Below are positions 16,349 to 24,819 of a DNA stretch of 40,662 bases, in pieces. Each line of letters begins with the position of its first letter. The stretch's first letter is position 1. The translations under genes and the position numbers were made by a program. Origin of the DNA: Desulfobacteraceae bacterium (GTDB lineage: Bacteria; Desulfobacterota; Desulfobacteria; Desulfobacterales; JAABTS01); contig JAABTS010000033.1 in assembly GCA_011389735.1 (NCBI GenBank), positions 1-40,662 on the forward strand. The letters run 5' to 3'. The notes below the pieces were generated by a model that saw only the letters and a list, made by a program, of their open reading frames with translations, was not told the origin of the DNA and did no database searches.

Positions 16349-17602
16349 TCATTCCGGAACCCGTTCAATTTGAGCTCCTATTTCAGCAAACTTCTTTTCA
16401 ATCTTCTCATAACCTCTATCCAGATGATAAACTCTATGCACTTCAGTAACTCCTTCGGCGGCCAGGCCGGCGAGGATCAATGAAGCACTGGCGCGTAAAT
16501 CGGTGGCCATAACCGGCGCCCCGGATAATTTTGGGACGCCTTTTATCATGGCGGCGTTGCCGGAAACCACCACATCCGCCCCCAGCCGCCGTAGTTCACT
16601 GACATGGATAAATCGATTTTCGAAAACCGTTTCGGAAATAATACTGAGTCCGGAAGCAAGGGACATCAACACCATAAACTGAGCCTGCATATCGGTCGGG
16701 AAGCCCGGATAAGGCAGTGTTTTCACGTCTACGCTCTTTATCGTTTCCGGTCCCTTCACAGTAACGCTGTCGTTTCCCAATTCGATTTGAGCTCCGGCAA
16801 GTTGCGCCTTATGAATGACCGCCGACAAATGTTGCGGCGTACATTCGGTCAAGGTGATGTTCCCCCGCGTCAGGGCCGCTGCGGCGATAAACGTGCCCGT
16901 TTCTATCCGATCCGCGATAATGCGAGTGGTGATCGGATTCAAAGACGAGACGCCATGAACAGTGATTACGGATGTGCCCGCCCCTTGAACATTTCCTCCC
17001 ATTTGATTCAAGGTGTCCGCAAGTGCGATAATTTCCGGTTCCCTGGCGGCGTTTCGAATGATGGTGACGCCTTCGGCCAGAACGGCCGCCATCATCAAAT
17101 TTTCCGTGCCGGTAACAGTTGGAAGATCAAGAAAAATTTCATTACCAGTCAATTTCTTCGCCGTTGCTTCAATGTACCCATGATTTAGCTCAACTTGAGC
17201 TCCCATGCGATGAAGCCCTTTGATATGGAGGTTTACGGGTCTGGCTCCGATTGCGCATCCGCCCGGGAGCGACACCCGAGCTTTTTTCATTCTGGCGACC
17301 AGCGGACACAGCACCAAAACCGACGCCCTCATTTTACGAACAAGTTCGTAAGGCGCTTCATGGTTTGAAAAGCCTGTGGTGTCAATAGTCACCACATGGT
17401 CTTCCATGCGACATTCAGCCCCAAGATGTTCCAATAACCTTAAAATGCTGGCAATATCCATCAGATTGGGGACATTATGATAGGTGCTGACGCCGTCCGC
17501 CAGCAAGGATGAAACCAGTATCGGAAGCGCGGCGTTCTTTGAACCGCTTATTTTGACCGTTCCATTCAGAGGCTTTCCGCCGGTAATACGCATTTTGTCC
17601 AT
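16349..17602 (-). CDS. murA: UDP-N-acetylglucosamine 1-carboxyvinyltransferase MurA
   Basis: The 417-residue protein is a full-length MurA, which transfers enolpyruvate from PEP to UDP-GlcNAc in the first committed step of peptidoglycan synthesis in the cytoplasm. Lys22 and Asn23 in ISGSKNAALP and the nucleophile Cys116 in LPGGCAIGARP are present; the Cys predicts sensitivity to fosfomycin. The Asp of GFPTDMQAQF (general acid/base region) and the C-terminal HLDRGYE arginine are also there. The ribosome site GAGGATG fits ATG 17602. It is transcribed alone, downstream of the qrc terminator, so it should have its own promoter in 17603-18009. Confidence 0.98.
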   Translation of the reverse strand: MDKMRITGGKPLNGTVKISGSKNAALPILVSSLLADGVSTYHNVPNLMDIASILRLLEHLGAECRMEDHVVTIDTTGFSNHEAPYELVRKMRASVLVLCPLVARMKKARVSLPGGCAIGARPVNLHIKGLHRMGAQVELNHGYIEATAKKLTGNEIFLDLPTVTGTENLMMAAVLAEGVTIIRNAAREPEIIALADTLNQMGGNVQGAGTSVITVHGVSSLNPITTRIIADRIETGTFIAAAALTRGNITLTECTPQHLSAVIHKAQLAGAQIELGNDSVTVKGPETIKSVDVKTLPYPGFPTDMQAQFMVLMSLASGLSIISETVFENRFIHVSELRRLGADVVVSGNAAMIKGVPKLSGAPVMATDLRASASLILAGLAAEGVTEVHRVYHLDRGYEKIEKKFAEIGAQIERVPE

Positions 17603-17740
17603 AACATCCTCAACAGGCTGTATGAGTATTGTTTTTCAAAAATTTGTTTCAGAAAATCATTGGGATCGGGTTTCCGGATAAAATCCATGATTTCCGACAA
17701 AAGGCGACTCACCAAAAGGAAAAAGGCCGGATATCGGTTT

Positions 17741-17826
17741 TCAGGAATTTACGTCACAAAGCTGCGGGCCTGGATAATAGTGTTCCTATACCCATGCCGG
17801 CAAGCAGTGCAATTAATTATCTGAAA
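17741..17826. repeat. Family B inverted-repeat element (diverged)
   Basis: Left arm TCAGGAATTTACGTCACAAAG (17741 onward) with GCGGGCCTGG; right arm GCCGGCAAGCAGTGCAATT and AATTATCTGAAAAGC to 17829. It matches the plan of the copies at 24561-24653 and 27541-27630. The rest of 17603-18009 contains no recognisable gene. Confidence 0.5.
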
Positions 17827-18009
17827 AGCTATAGCATACCGCTTCCGAGTTTTATTGTACTTTGGGCGCAATATCGGAATTTGCATAAACAAAACGCCTG
17901 ACCTGCATCCCCTGAATCAACCCTTAGATCCGTTTAGCGCCGTCAATATTGAAAAGTCTGAAGCAAAGTTTTCCGGCTCGCGCCATTGTGGAAACAAATT
18001 TTTTGAAAG

Positions 18010-18055
18010 CAAAAAAAATAAAAACGCTTTCCTAAGCATTATGCATAGGAAAGCG
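18010..18055 (-). terminator. Strong intrinsic terminator of the qrc operon
   Basis: A perfect 10-bp stem CGCTTTCCTA/TAGGAAAGCG (18025-18034 with 18046-18055) has an 11-nt loop. On the minus strand it is followed by TTTTTATTTTTTTT (18011-18024). It lies 137 bp after the stop codon of the small ORF at 18193 and marks the end of the qrc transcription unit. Confidence 0.92.
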
Positions 18056-18192
18056 CCTTTTCGTCAGAGTATTATATGAATCAGTGTGTGCAGTTTTATG
18101 AAACTTCGCTTCGCGCCGGCGGGTACATACATCACATATTCTCTCCCACACCGGCCGTCTTGAAAAATTGTTTTCCGATAAATAGATATTAT

Positions 18193-18351
18193 TTAGTGAT
18201 CGTGCCCGCCTTTTCCCTGAACCGTATCGACAGCAGCTTTTACAATACAATAGGTCATGCCCAGCCCGATGATTCCAAGAGCGTACCATAGTCCGCCCAT
18301 AAAGACCATATGTGATGGATCCCAAATCCACTCAAAAATAAATGGAAACAT
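18193..18351 (-). CDS. Small membrane protein (52 aa) at the end of the qrc operon
   Basis: A 52-residue open frame with a strong ribosome site (AAGGAGG, 7 nt before ATG 18351), 20 bp after the qrcD stop and before the operon terminator. The N-terminus MFPFIFEWIWDPSHMVF is aromatic. One membrane segment spans about residues 15-37 (MVFMGGLWYALGIIGLGMTY), followed by a short charged tail ending GGHDH. The single-helix architecture resembles small accessory subunits of respiratory complexes such as CydX or CcoQ; I recognise no homologue. It may be a structural or assembly subunit of Qrc. The translation signals and position make it a credible gene despite its size. Confidence 0.75.
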   Translation of the reverse strand: MFPFIFEWIWDPSHMVFMGGLWYALGIIGLGMTYCIVKAAVDTVQGKGGHDH

Positions 18352-18371
18352 AAATCATCCTCCTTATACGT

Positions 18372-19613
18372 TTACCCGTCAATCGGGTTTAATGCCTTTT
18401 CCTGCGGAAAAACAGGCAAATACCGGTAAGACAGGGCAACCAGAATAACGCCGTAAGCGACCGGCAAAATGGTGGTCGCGACTTCCTGCCAACTTGGGAA
18501 GTATAGATTCCAGGATTCAAAGGGGAGTACGGGAACGGCCATGACCTGAAGCACCATTACCCATCTGTTCAAAGACGCGCCCAGCACCGCCAGGATTACC
18601 GCCGAAATCAACAGGAATCCGTTATTCCGCCCTTTTTTCGTCACCAGTATAAGCGCAGGCACGAATCCGAAAAGGCCGATCTCCAAAAAGAGAAAGTACA
18701 TCTTGTAAAGCGCGTTATCGGAGTAAAATTCCGCCAATGTCTGGCCTAACTCGGGAACCGTGACATTCGCCCAATATAAAGTGTCTATTGTTTTGGCGAT
18801 GATATAAGTCAAAAGCATCCATCCCGCAATCTTGGCCAGCAAATCAATCACATTTTGCTTTACCAGCTTCTTACCCGTGACCTTTTCGATAAGCCGCGTC
18901 AGCATGATCGTGAAGCACGGGCCACAGGCTGCGGCCGACCATGTGAACAGGAAGAAGGTTGTCGGCCAGATGAAAAAGGCTTCTCGATATGCGAAAGGTC
19001 TTCCAAAAAGAACGCCGGCGACGCCTCCTAACGATCCCTGATGAAAAAACGACAGGAAAGCCCCGGTTGCAGCGAAAACCGCCATGACTTCGTGCATGTT
19101 GTGAGACAGGTTGTGGAAAAAAGGAACCTTATCGAGCTGACGGTTTTCGAGAATCAGAGGAATATACTCGATCGTCAAAACCGCAAAATAGCATGACAGG
19201 CAGAAGGCGACTTCCGTCAACATGGAATGAACGTTCGCATGCCAGAAAATGAACCACCCTCTCAGCGGCTGGCCGATATCGATGGCCAAAATGAGCAGGG
19301 CGGAACTATAGCAGATAAAGCCTATCAAAACAGCATAATTGATGATGTTTTTCAGCTCATCCTTGCCGACTATATATTTTAGAAATCCAGTAAAGAACGC
19401 GCCTCCGCCAAGGGCTATTACCGCCAGATCAGCCCAAATCCAGAGAGCGAATCCGTATGCGTCGTTCATGTTTGTCTGATTTAGCCCTTTTAACCAAATC
19501 AGCAGCATGGCTAAAACGCCCCAAAGCAGGACAACGCCGACTGCGCCGATAAAAAGATAAAATTGCCAAAACGAACACCGTTTGACCCCATTCGGTATAA
19601 GTGCTGAATCCAT
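18372..19613 (-). CDS. qrcD: Qrc menaquinone reductase, NrfD-like membrane subunit QrcD
   Basis: An integral membrane protein of 413 residues from ATG 19613, which has GAGGAG about 10 nt upstream; an alternative ATG at 19631 lacks a well-spaced site. It is of the NrfD/PsrC type with about ten hydrophobic segments. The first is FYLFIGAVGVVLLWGVLAML; others include FALWIWADLAVIALGGGAFF and a conserved charged helix around FWHANVHSMLTEVAFCLSCY. In Qrc this subunit holds the menaquinone site and links electrons from QrcABC to the quinone pool. In sulfate reducers, Qrc passes electrons from periplasmic hydrogenases or formate dehydrogenases, through cytochrome c3, to menaquinone. It sits in the canonical order after qrcA, qrcB and qrcC. 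Confidence 0.93.
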   Translation of the reverse strand: MDSALIPNGVKRCSFWQFYLFIGAVGVVLLWGVLAMLLIWLKGLNQTNMNDAYGFALWIWADLAVIALGGGAFFTGFLKYIVGKDELKNIINYAVLIGFICYSSALLILAIDIGQPLRGWFIFWHANVHSMLTEVAFCLSCYFAVLTIEYIPLILENRQLDKVPFFHNLSHNMHEVMAVFAATGAFLSFFHQGSLGGVAGVLFGRPFAYREAFFIWPTTFFLFTWSAAACGPCFTIMLTRLIEKVTGKKLVKQNVIDLLAKIAGWMLLTYIIAKTIDTLYWANVTVPELGQTLAEFYSDNALYKMYFLFLEIGLFGFVPALILVTKKGRNNGFLLISAVILAVLGASLNRWVMVLQVMAVPVLPFESWNLYFPSWQEVATTILPVAYGVILVALSYRYLPVFPQEKALNPIDG

Positions 19614-19683
19614 AGACGATGTACTCCTCATCCTATGCAGTTAATAAATTGCCACATATGGAAACGGCTCCGTCCGTCCATCG

Positions 19684-20484
19684 TTAATGATGTACTTTTT
19701 GACGCGCCTTTCCCGTCTCCTCATGTTCGAGATAGTTATCCCCTTGCCGTCTAACCCATTCACGCGAGGAAAGGTAATAGACCTTGGGATTCGTGCCGAG
19801 CCTTTCCAGAAGACGAAACGCCCGCGGATCGCTCTTCAGTTTGTAAACAGCGTGTCCCTTATTGTTTAGATCGCCGAAGACTATCGCCCCAGCCGGACAA
19901 GCCTCGGTGCACGCCGTCTGGTATTCGTCTTCTTCAAGATCCTCACGTTCTTCAAAATACGCTTTTTCCATCGCCAATTGATATCGATGATAACAAAAGC
20001 TGCATTTTTCAACAACACCCCGCATCCTGGGGGATACGTTAGGGCTTAGCATTTGTTCCATCCCGGTGGGCCACACCGGGTCCCACCAATTGAAATACCT
20101 TGCGTGATACGGGCAGGCCGCCATGCAGTACCGGCAGCCGAAACAGCGGGTATAAATCTGGCTGACGATACCGGTCTCAGTACTGTAATCCGTAGCCGTA
20201 GCAGGACAGACTGAAACACAGGGGGAATGGCCATGTGAACCTTCACAGTGCATACACGGCCTGGGAAGGTAACAAATTTCCGTGTCGGGGTAAGGCTTAT
20301 TGTTTGTCAATTTGTAAACGCGCAGCCAGGTGATACTGTCAAGCTTGTTCGACTCATCCTTCTTGAACGGCACATTGTTTTCGGCCATGCATGCCACCAT
20401 ACATGCGCCACAGCCCGTACATTTATCGAGATCGATGACCATGCCATACTTTTTAGGATTTTTGTGTTCGTGTCCTTTTTTCAT
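19684..20484 (-). CDS. qrcC: Qrc iron-sulfur subunit QrcC
   Basis: A 266-residue periplasmic ferredoxin-like subunit with four cysteine clusters. They are CTGCGACMVAC near residue 22, CMHCEGSHGHSPCVSVCP, CFGCRYCMAACPYHARYFNW, and CSFCYHR paired with CTEACPAGAIVFGD. This pattern is typical of the HybA/NrfC/PsrB subunits of complex iron-sulfur molybdoenzyme-type complexes. It has no signal peptide of its own and probably crosses the membrane with Tat-exported QrcB. It would carry electrons from QrcA/QrcB toward QrcD. The ribosome site is GAAGAGG. Confidence 0.95.
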   Translation of the reverse strand: MKKGHEHKNPKKYGMVIDLDKCTGCGACMVACMAENNVPFKKDESNKLDSITWLRVYKLTNNKPYPDTEICYLPRPCMHCEGSHGHSPCVSVCPATATDYSTETGIVSQIYTRCFGCRYCMAACPYHARYFNWWDPVWPTGMEQMLSPNVSPRMRGVVEKCSFCYHRYQLAMEKAYFEEREDLEEDEYQTACTEACPAGAIVFGDLNNKGHAVYKLKSDPRAFRLLERLGTNPKVYYLSSREWVRRQGDNYLEHEETGKARQKVHH

Positions 20485-20560
20485 CAGAACCTCTTCACAT
20501 GTTTCGAAATTAAGGGATCAGACCATATTCATGGATCATGTTACAATATTTACCAAGACA

Positions 20561-22765
20561 TCAAGCTCTCGTCAGTTTTGCTCGGATTCCCCAGGCGCCG
20601 TCGAATCCGGATTGAGGATCCGGTATGGGACCAATCAATTCGTTGACGTTAACGCCCTTTTCCGCGAGATATTCGTCGGTTCCGCCATGTCCCAGCCCCC
20701 GCGGCATTGCAATGACTCCCGGCTTGATTCCATCATAATGGTTCACCCTTACTTTCACCTGGCCTTTCGGCGTCGATAAAGTCGCATAGCCGCCGTTTTT
20801 GACACCAATTTTTCCGGCGGTTTCCGGGTTGACTTCAACAAAGGAATCTCGTTTCTTAAGAACAGTGTCTTCAACGGTTTTAATCACGAACGGAGGGTCT
20901 CCGATATAGCCTCCGGATAAACGAAGCGTATCATAGGGAACAAGAATCAATGGATAACTTCCATCATCGCCTTCGGGAACGATCTCCCGAACCGAATCGA
21001 GAAAACCGGCCGACGCGAAATTAAATTTACCGGAATCCTCTTTAAAGGCCTCTTCCCATGACCGGGGGGAAAAATCGGAATCCGAAGTAAAGCCTTCTTC
21101 TTCGAGTGTGCCCCATTCCTCTCCGAACGTTTCCTGCAGACAGGTTTCATAATCTCCCCAGGGAAAAGACTCCGCAACGCTTCCACCTATCTTGCCTGCA
21201 AGTTCGATGACGGCGTCGCCCGTGTTGCGAGTGTTATACAAGGGGCTTACGACCGGCCGGGTTATCCCCCTAACGGGCTTGCCCATTCCCCTGGGAGCCG
21301 GAACGTCTTCATATCTTTCAAGATAAGTGTGGTTTGGAAGCACAAGACTGGCGTATTCAACCGTTTCATCCATGTATGATGAAAAGCTCACGATGAAGGG
21401 TATTTTCTCAAAAGCAGCTTTTACGGCGTTACTGTCGGGGAAGGAATAGCAAGGATTGGCCCCGGCGATAAACAGCGCTTTCAATGGGTATTCGCCCGAC
21501 ACGGCCAGCTCGGAAAACCGGCTGACCAGGCTTCCGGGATCTTTTTCCGATCCGGGGTCTAGGCCGTCAATACGAGGCGATTTGAGTCCTTTTTTGGCGA
21601 TTTCATCCATTTGTATGGCGGGCCAGTCGTTATCGTCGGTCTGTTCCACCGCCCACACACCGCCGGGTCTGTTGACGGCGCCCACAATGGCGTTAAGCGC
21701 ATGCACCGCCATGGCCTCAAACAAAGTCCCCGGTTGGGAGCCGTTACCTCTTCCGTACAGCGCGACAGGTCTGGATGCGCCGGCGAAGTCTCTCGCCAGA
21801 CTTTCGATTACGGACGAAGGAACGCCCGTTATGGATGCGGCCTTATCCGGTGAATAAGCATCCAGAAGCATGTTCCGGAATTCTTCGAACCCCCGGGAGT
21901 AATTTTCTACAAACGCCTTATCGTAAAGAGACTCCTTCACGATAACAGCGGCGATTCCCATGGCCAGAGCCGCTTCCGCGCCCGGATTGACAGGGATCCA
22001 TTTATCCGCCTGGGCGGCTGTATTGGACAGCCTCGCTTCCATTTGAACGAGCTTCGCTTTCTTTTCTTTCCAAACGCTGTGCGCCCGGATCATTCTTACC
22101 GGCGACCACCATCCTTCGATCACCCCGGAACCAAAGCTCAATATAAAATTGGACTCCTCGGCGTCGATTCCCGCCGTCATACGCCTGCCGTGCATGCGGC
22201 TAACCGCAAGCTCGTATGCGTCATACGAGGACGGTATGCTCATATAGTTGGGAGATCCCAGGGAGAGGAGAAATCTTTCCAGGAGCTGCGACGTCGTACC
22301 TTTGCGGAGCCCGGAAATACAACCGATGGCTTGAGCCTCCCCGTTCTTCCGCAAGGCGTCTATCTGATCCGACACAACAGCTATAGCCTCCTTCCAGGAA
22401 ATCTTGACCCACTTTCCGTTTTCCTTCTTCATGGGCGACTTTATGCGCCTGGGCCCGTATAACAACTGAAGCCCGGAAAGCCCTAAAGGGCAAATTCCGC
22501 CGTCGTTCACCGGATGACCGTCCATGCCTTCGATCTTGATCGCTCTATCTTCCACTTTTCGAACGGTTATTCCACAACCTCCCGGACAGATGGCGCAGGC
22601 TGAATTGACGTAGGTTGTTTCGCCGTCTTGTGGAACCGGAGTCCATGGCCACATCTGCGTCCAAATAGAAAGGTCATCCGTCAATTTCCAGGGCAAGGGC
22701 GTTAACGCCGTACCGGCTGCTGCGCCGAGTCCAAGTGACAAGAAACTTCTTCTGTCAATTTTCAT
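20561..22765 (-). CDS. qrcB: Qrc molybdopterin-oxidoreductase-like subunit QrcB
   Basis: A 734-residue member of the DMSO reductase family. The N-terminus has a Tat signal (DRRSFLSLGLGAAAGTAL). An iron-sulfur cluster motif follows at Cys57, Cys60, Cys64 and Cys92 (CAICPGGC, then GGICPLG). The fourth Cys is followed by Pro-Leu-Gly rather than the lysine- or arginine-containing box of catalytic family members. The C-terminal region (YVTL-like cofactor cap, starting near VNPETAGKIGVKNGG) is complete. In the characterised Desulfovibrio complex, QrcB carries no molybdenum and acts structurally or in electron transfer. The assignment rests on the fold signatures and the qrcA-B-C-D order. Confidence 0.94.
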   Translation of the reverse strand: MKIDRRSFLSLGLGAAAGTALTPLPWKLTDDLSIWTQMWPWTPVPQDGETTYVNSACAICPGGCGITVRKVEDRAIKIEGMDGHPVNDGGICPLGLSGLQLLYGPRRIKSPMKKENGKWVKISWKEAIAVVSDQIDALRKNGEAQAIGCISGLRKGTTSQLLERFLLSLGSPNYMSIPSSYDAYELAVSRMHGRRMTAGIDAEESNFILSFGSGVIEGWWSPVRMIRAHSVWKEKKAKLVQMEARLSNTAAQADKWIPVNPGAEAALAMGIAAVIVKESLYDKAFVENYSRGFEEFRNMLLDAYSPDKAASITGVPSSVIESLARDFAGASRPVALYGRGNGSQPGTLFEAMAVHALNAIVGAVNRPGGVWAVEQTDDNDWPAIQMDEIAKKGLKSPRIDGLDPGSEKDPGSLVSRFSELAVSGEYPLKALFIAGANPCYSFPDSNAVKAAFEKIPFIVSFSSYMDETVEYASLVLPNHTYLERYEDVPAPRGMGKPVRGITRPVVSPLYNTRNTGDAVIELAGKIGGSVAESFPWGDYETCLQETFGEEWGTLEEEGFTSDSDFSPRSWEEAFKEDSGKFNFASAGFLDSVREIVPEGDDGSYPLILVPYDTLRLSGGYIGDPPFVIKTVEDTVLKKRDSFVEVNPETAGKIGVKNGGYATLSTPKGQVKVRVNHYDGIKPGVIAMPRGLGHGGTDEYLAEKGVNVNELIGPIPDPQSGFDGAWGIRAKLTRA

Positions 22766-22820
22766 ATATAGACCCCTTATTCTAATTATTTAGTCATTTC
22801 CCATCAGCAACGATAGTTCA

Positions 22821-23525
22821 TTACTTATGGCAAACGAAACAGGCATCCTTTTTGGTTTGCACACTGGATTCCATGCCGGCTTCCTTATGGCAGTCCGCGC
22901 AATCATCCATTTTCATACTTTCCCAAATATGCTTTTTATTCAAGCCGGATATGCTTTTACCCCAGATATCTCTGCTGTATCCCGTAATGACGTTTTCCTC
23001 ATACGGTTTCAGAGAATCGGATTCTCCGATAGGTCCGTGGCAAGTTTCACAATCCATTTCCGCTTTAACCACATGAGCCGCGTGAGAGAAAAAAACGCAA
23101 TCGGGCTGCTTTGAATATATGCGCCAGGGAACTTCTCGATCATTCCAAACGTATTCATATACGAAGGTTTCTTCATCGGCGGTTCCTCCCTGAACTTCTT
23201 CATGGCAATCCCTGCATAACCACAGTTTGGGAACCCCCGCGAACGTCCCGTCATCACGGAAATAATGACAGCTTTCACATCCGTCGACCAGGTCGTTATG
23301 GACTTCATGGCTGAAATCGAACGGCTGCTCTTTCTCCGAGTACAATAACGCCGGAAAGACAATCCAACCGATAATTAAAGCGATAGCCAGACCAATAACA
23401 AAGGATACGATGATACTGCCCTGAGCCAACCCCGGTTCGATTTTTTCCGATTCTTTTTCAGGCGCCCCGGGTTCCTTAACAGCGGCGTCCACAGAATCCT
23501 TAGTGTTCTCCTCTATTGTGCTCAT
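22821..23525 (-). CDS. qrcA: Qrc multihaem cytochrome c subunit QrcA
   Basis: A 234-residue membrane-anchored cytochrome. A polar N-terminal tail of about 35 residues precedes one membrane segment (residues 38-60, IIVSFVIGLAIALIIGWIVF). The periplasmic domain has five CXXCH haem motifs at 83-87, 104-108, 159-163, 209-213 and 229-233, plus free histidines suited as distal ligands (FSHEVH, FFSHAAH, KKHIW). Characterised QrcA is reported as hexahaem; only five canonical motifs are visible here, with an isolated Cys143 (DCVFFSH) as the only leftover cysteine. It would accept electrons from type I cytochrome c3. It is the first gene of the operon, with promoter at 23599-23627. Confidence 0.93.
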   Translation of the reverse strand: MSTIEENTKDSVDAAVKEPGAPEKESEKIEPGLAQGSIIVSFVIGLAIALIIGWIVFPALLYSEKEQPFDFSHEVHNDLVDGCESCHYFRDDGTFAGVPKLWLCRDCHEEVQGGTADEETFVYEYVWNDREVPWRIYSKQPDCVFFSHAAHVVKAEMDCETCHGPIGESDSLKPYEENVITGYSRDIWGKSISGLNKKHIWESMKMDDCADCHKEAGMESSVQTKKDACFVCHK

Positions 23526-23598
23526 GGAAACTCCGTAAATTTGTGTTGATGGTTACAATCTACTTTTAAAACCGATTCCCGAAAACCTATTGCGAATC

Positions 23599-23627
23599 TG
23601 TGTACACGTAGATCTTGCATTTGTCAA
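23599..23627 (-). promoter_or_regulatory. Promoter of the qrc operon
   Basis: On the minus strand TTGACA (23622-23627) is followed by a 17-bp spacer and TACACA (23599-23604), preceded by TG two bases away. It lies between the ccsB stop and the qrcA start at 23525, so qrc need not depend on read-through from ccsB. Confidence 0.5.
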
Positions 23628-23634
23628 GCCAAAA

Positions 23635-24480
23635 TCATTTTGCGTAGCTATGTAATCCCGGAAGGTAGTTGACGCCGAAAAAAGTGAACAGCACCGCCAT
23701 GAATCCGATGATCGATATATAAGCGATTCTCGAACCCGTCCAGCCTCTCATCAACCTTGCGTGCAATAGAAACGAATAAATGAGCCACGTAATAAGCGAC
23801 CAGGTTTCCTTGGGATCCCATGACCAGTAACTTCCCCACGCTGAATTCGCCCATACGGATCCCGTAATAATACCGATGGATAAAAATAAAAAACCGAACA
23901 TCACCATCCGATGCGTCAAGTCATCCAAAATATCGCTTTGCGGCAATATGCCGGAAAGTTTGCCGGCAATGGCGGGCAGATAATTTTTGACCATATACAT
24001 GAGGCTTACCCCAAACGCAATAGCGAATCCCGCATATCCCAAGAAGCAGGTCACCACATGAGCGATCAGCCAATTGCTCTTCAGCGCGGGAACCAGGGGT
24101 TTAATCCCCTGGTTGGGGGATAAGGCGGCATAGGCCATTATTAAAAACACCATCGGCGTTACGAAAGCTCCGATAATCCGGCTCTGGTATTTGAATTCGA
24201 CAAACAAATAAATCACGGTAACGACCAGGCCGAAAAATATCAGAGATTCATACATATTCGATAACGGCGCATGTCCTAAGCCGTAATTGTAAGATTCGAC
24301 CCACCTCAGTAAGATACCTGCGCTATTGCCGATAGCCGCGGCCACTGTAACCCATGTCGCGATCCGGCCTGCGCGGCCGTTCTTGAAAATCCAAGAAACG
24401 ATATATAACACGGCGGATAAAAAATACACAAACGTGATAACGGACAATACCATTGATGAATAAATCGGTTCATTTCCCAT
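23635..24480 (-). CDS. ccsB: Cytochrome c biogenesis protein CcsB/CcsA type (System II haem handling)
   Basis: A 281-residue integral membrane protein with about eight hydrophobic helices. It contains the tryptophan-rich WWD signature WGSYWSWDPKETWSLITW near residues 218-235, which binds haem at the outer membrane face, and conserved histidines in LGHAPLSNMYE and LIAHVV. With ResB it forms the System II synthase that exports haem and ligates it to CXXCH motifs. This fits the neighbourhood: qrcA lies directly downstream, and resB is two genes upstream on the same strand. No system I (Ccm) genes are seen. Confidence 0.94.
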   Translation of the reverse strand: MGNEPIYSSMVLSVITFVYFLSAVLYIVSWIFKNGRAGRIATWVTVAAAIGNSAGILLRWVESYNYGLGHAPLSNMYESLIFFGLVVTVIYLFVEFKYQSRIIGAFVTPMVFLIMAYAALSPNQGIKPLVPALKSNWLIAHVVTCFLGYAGFAIAFGVSLMYMVKNYLPAIAGKLSGILPQSDILDDLTHRMVMFGFLFLSIGIITGSVWANSAWGSYWSWDPKETWSLITWLIYSFLLHARLMRGWTGSRIAYISIIGFMAVLFTFFGVNYLPGLHSYAK

Positions 24481-24560
24481 TTTGAAGCACCTGTATTTTA
24501 TATTCTGTCATATACGATCATCCGATTCGCTTCCGTATCGCCTTTCAGAAAACGACTATA

Positions 24561-24653
24561 GTCTTCCGGGAATCAAATTTAATTGCGTCGCCGGCCTGGA
24601 ACATTTTTTGTGGATTGTTCCGGGCCGCCGCATTGTTCGGTTTAATTCCTGAA
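24561..24653. repeat. Family B inverted-repeat element
   Basis: Left arm TCTTCCGGGAATCAAATTTAA leads to GCCGGCCTGGAACA; right arm TGTTCCGGGCCGCCGCATTG leads to GGTTTAATTCCTGAA. The two arms pair imperfectly. The stretch ACTATAGTCTTCCGG before it recurs at the copy at 27541. It occupies the gap between ccsB and the AMIN-domain gene; the rest of 24481-24819 has no gene. Confidence 0.65.
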
Positions 24654-24819
24654 GCGCAATAGGAGCGAACACCCTCTATAAATTAATCGTAATGTTTTAG
24701 CCGGTTGATATTGATTTTCAGTAATAACGCCTGTACGCCGTGTTTTCCTCAGACACGAAGAAGCTCTTTAATATTTACAGCGAAGAATTTCAATAGGAAA
24801 ATTTTATCTCCGAACAATT

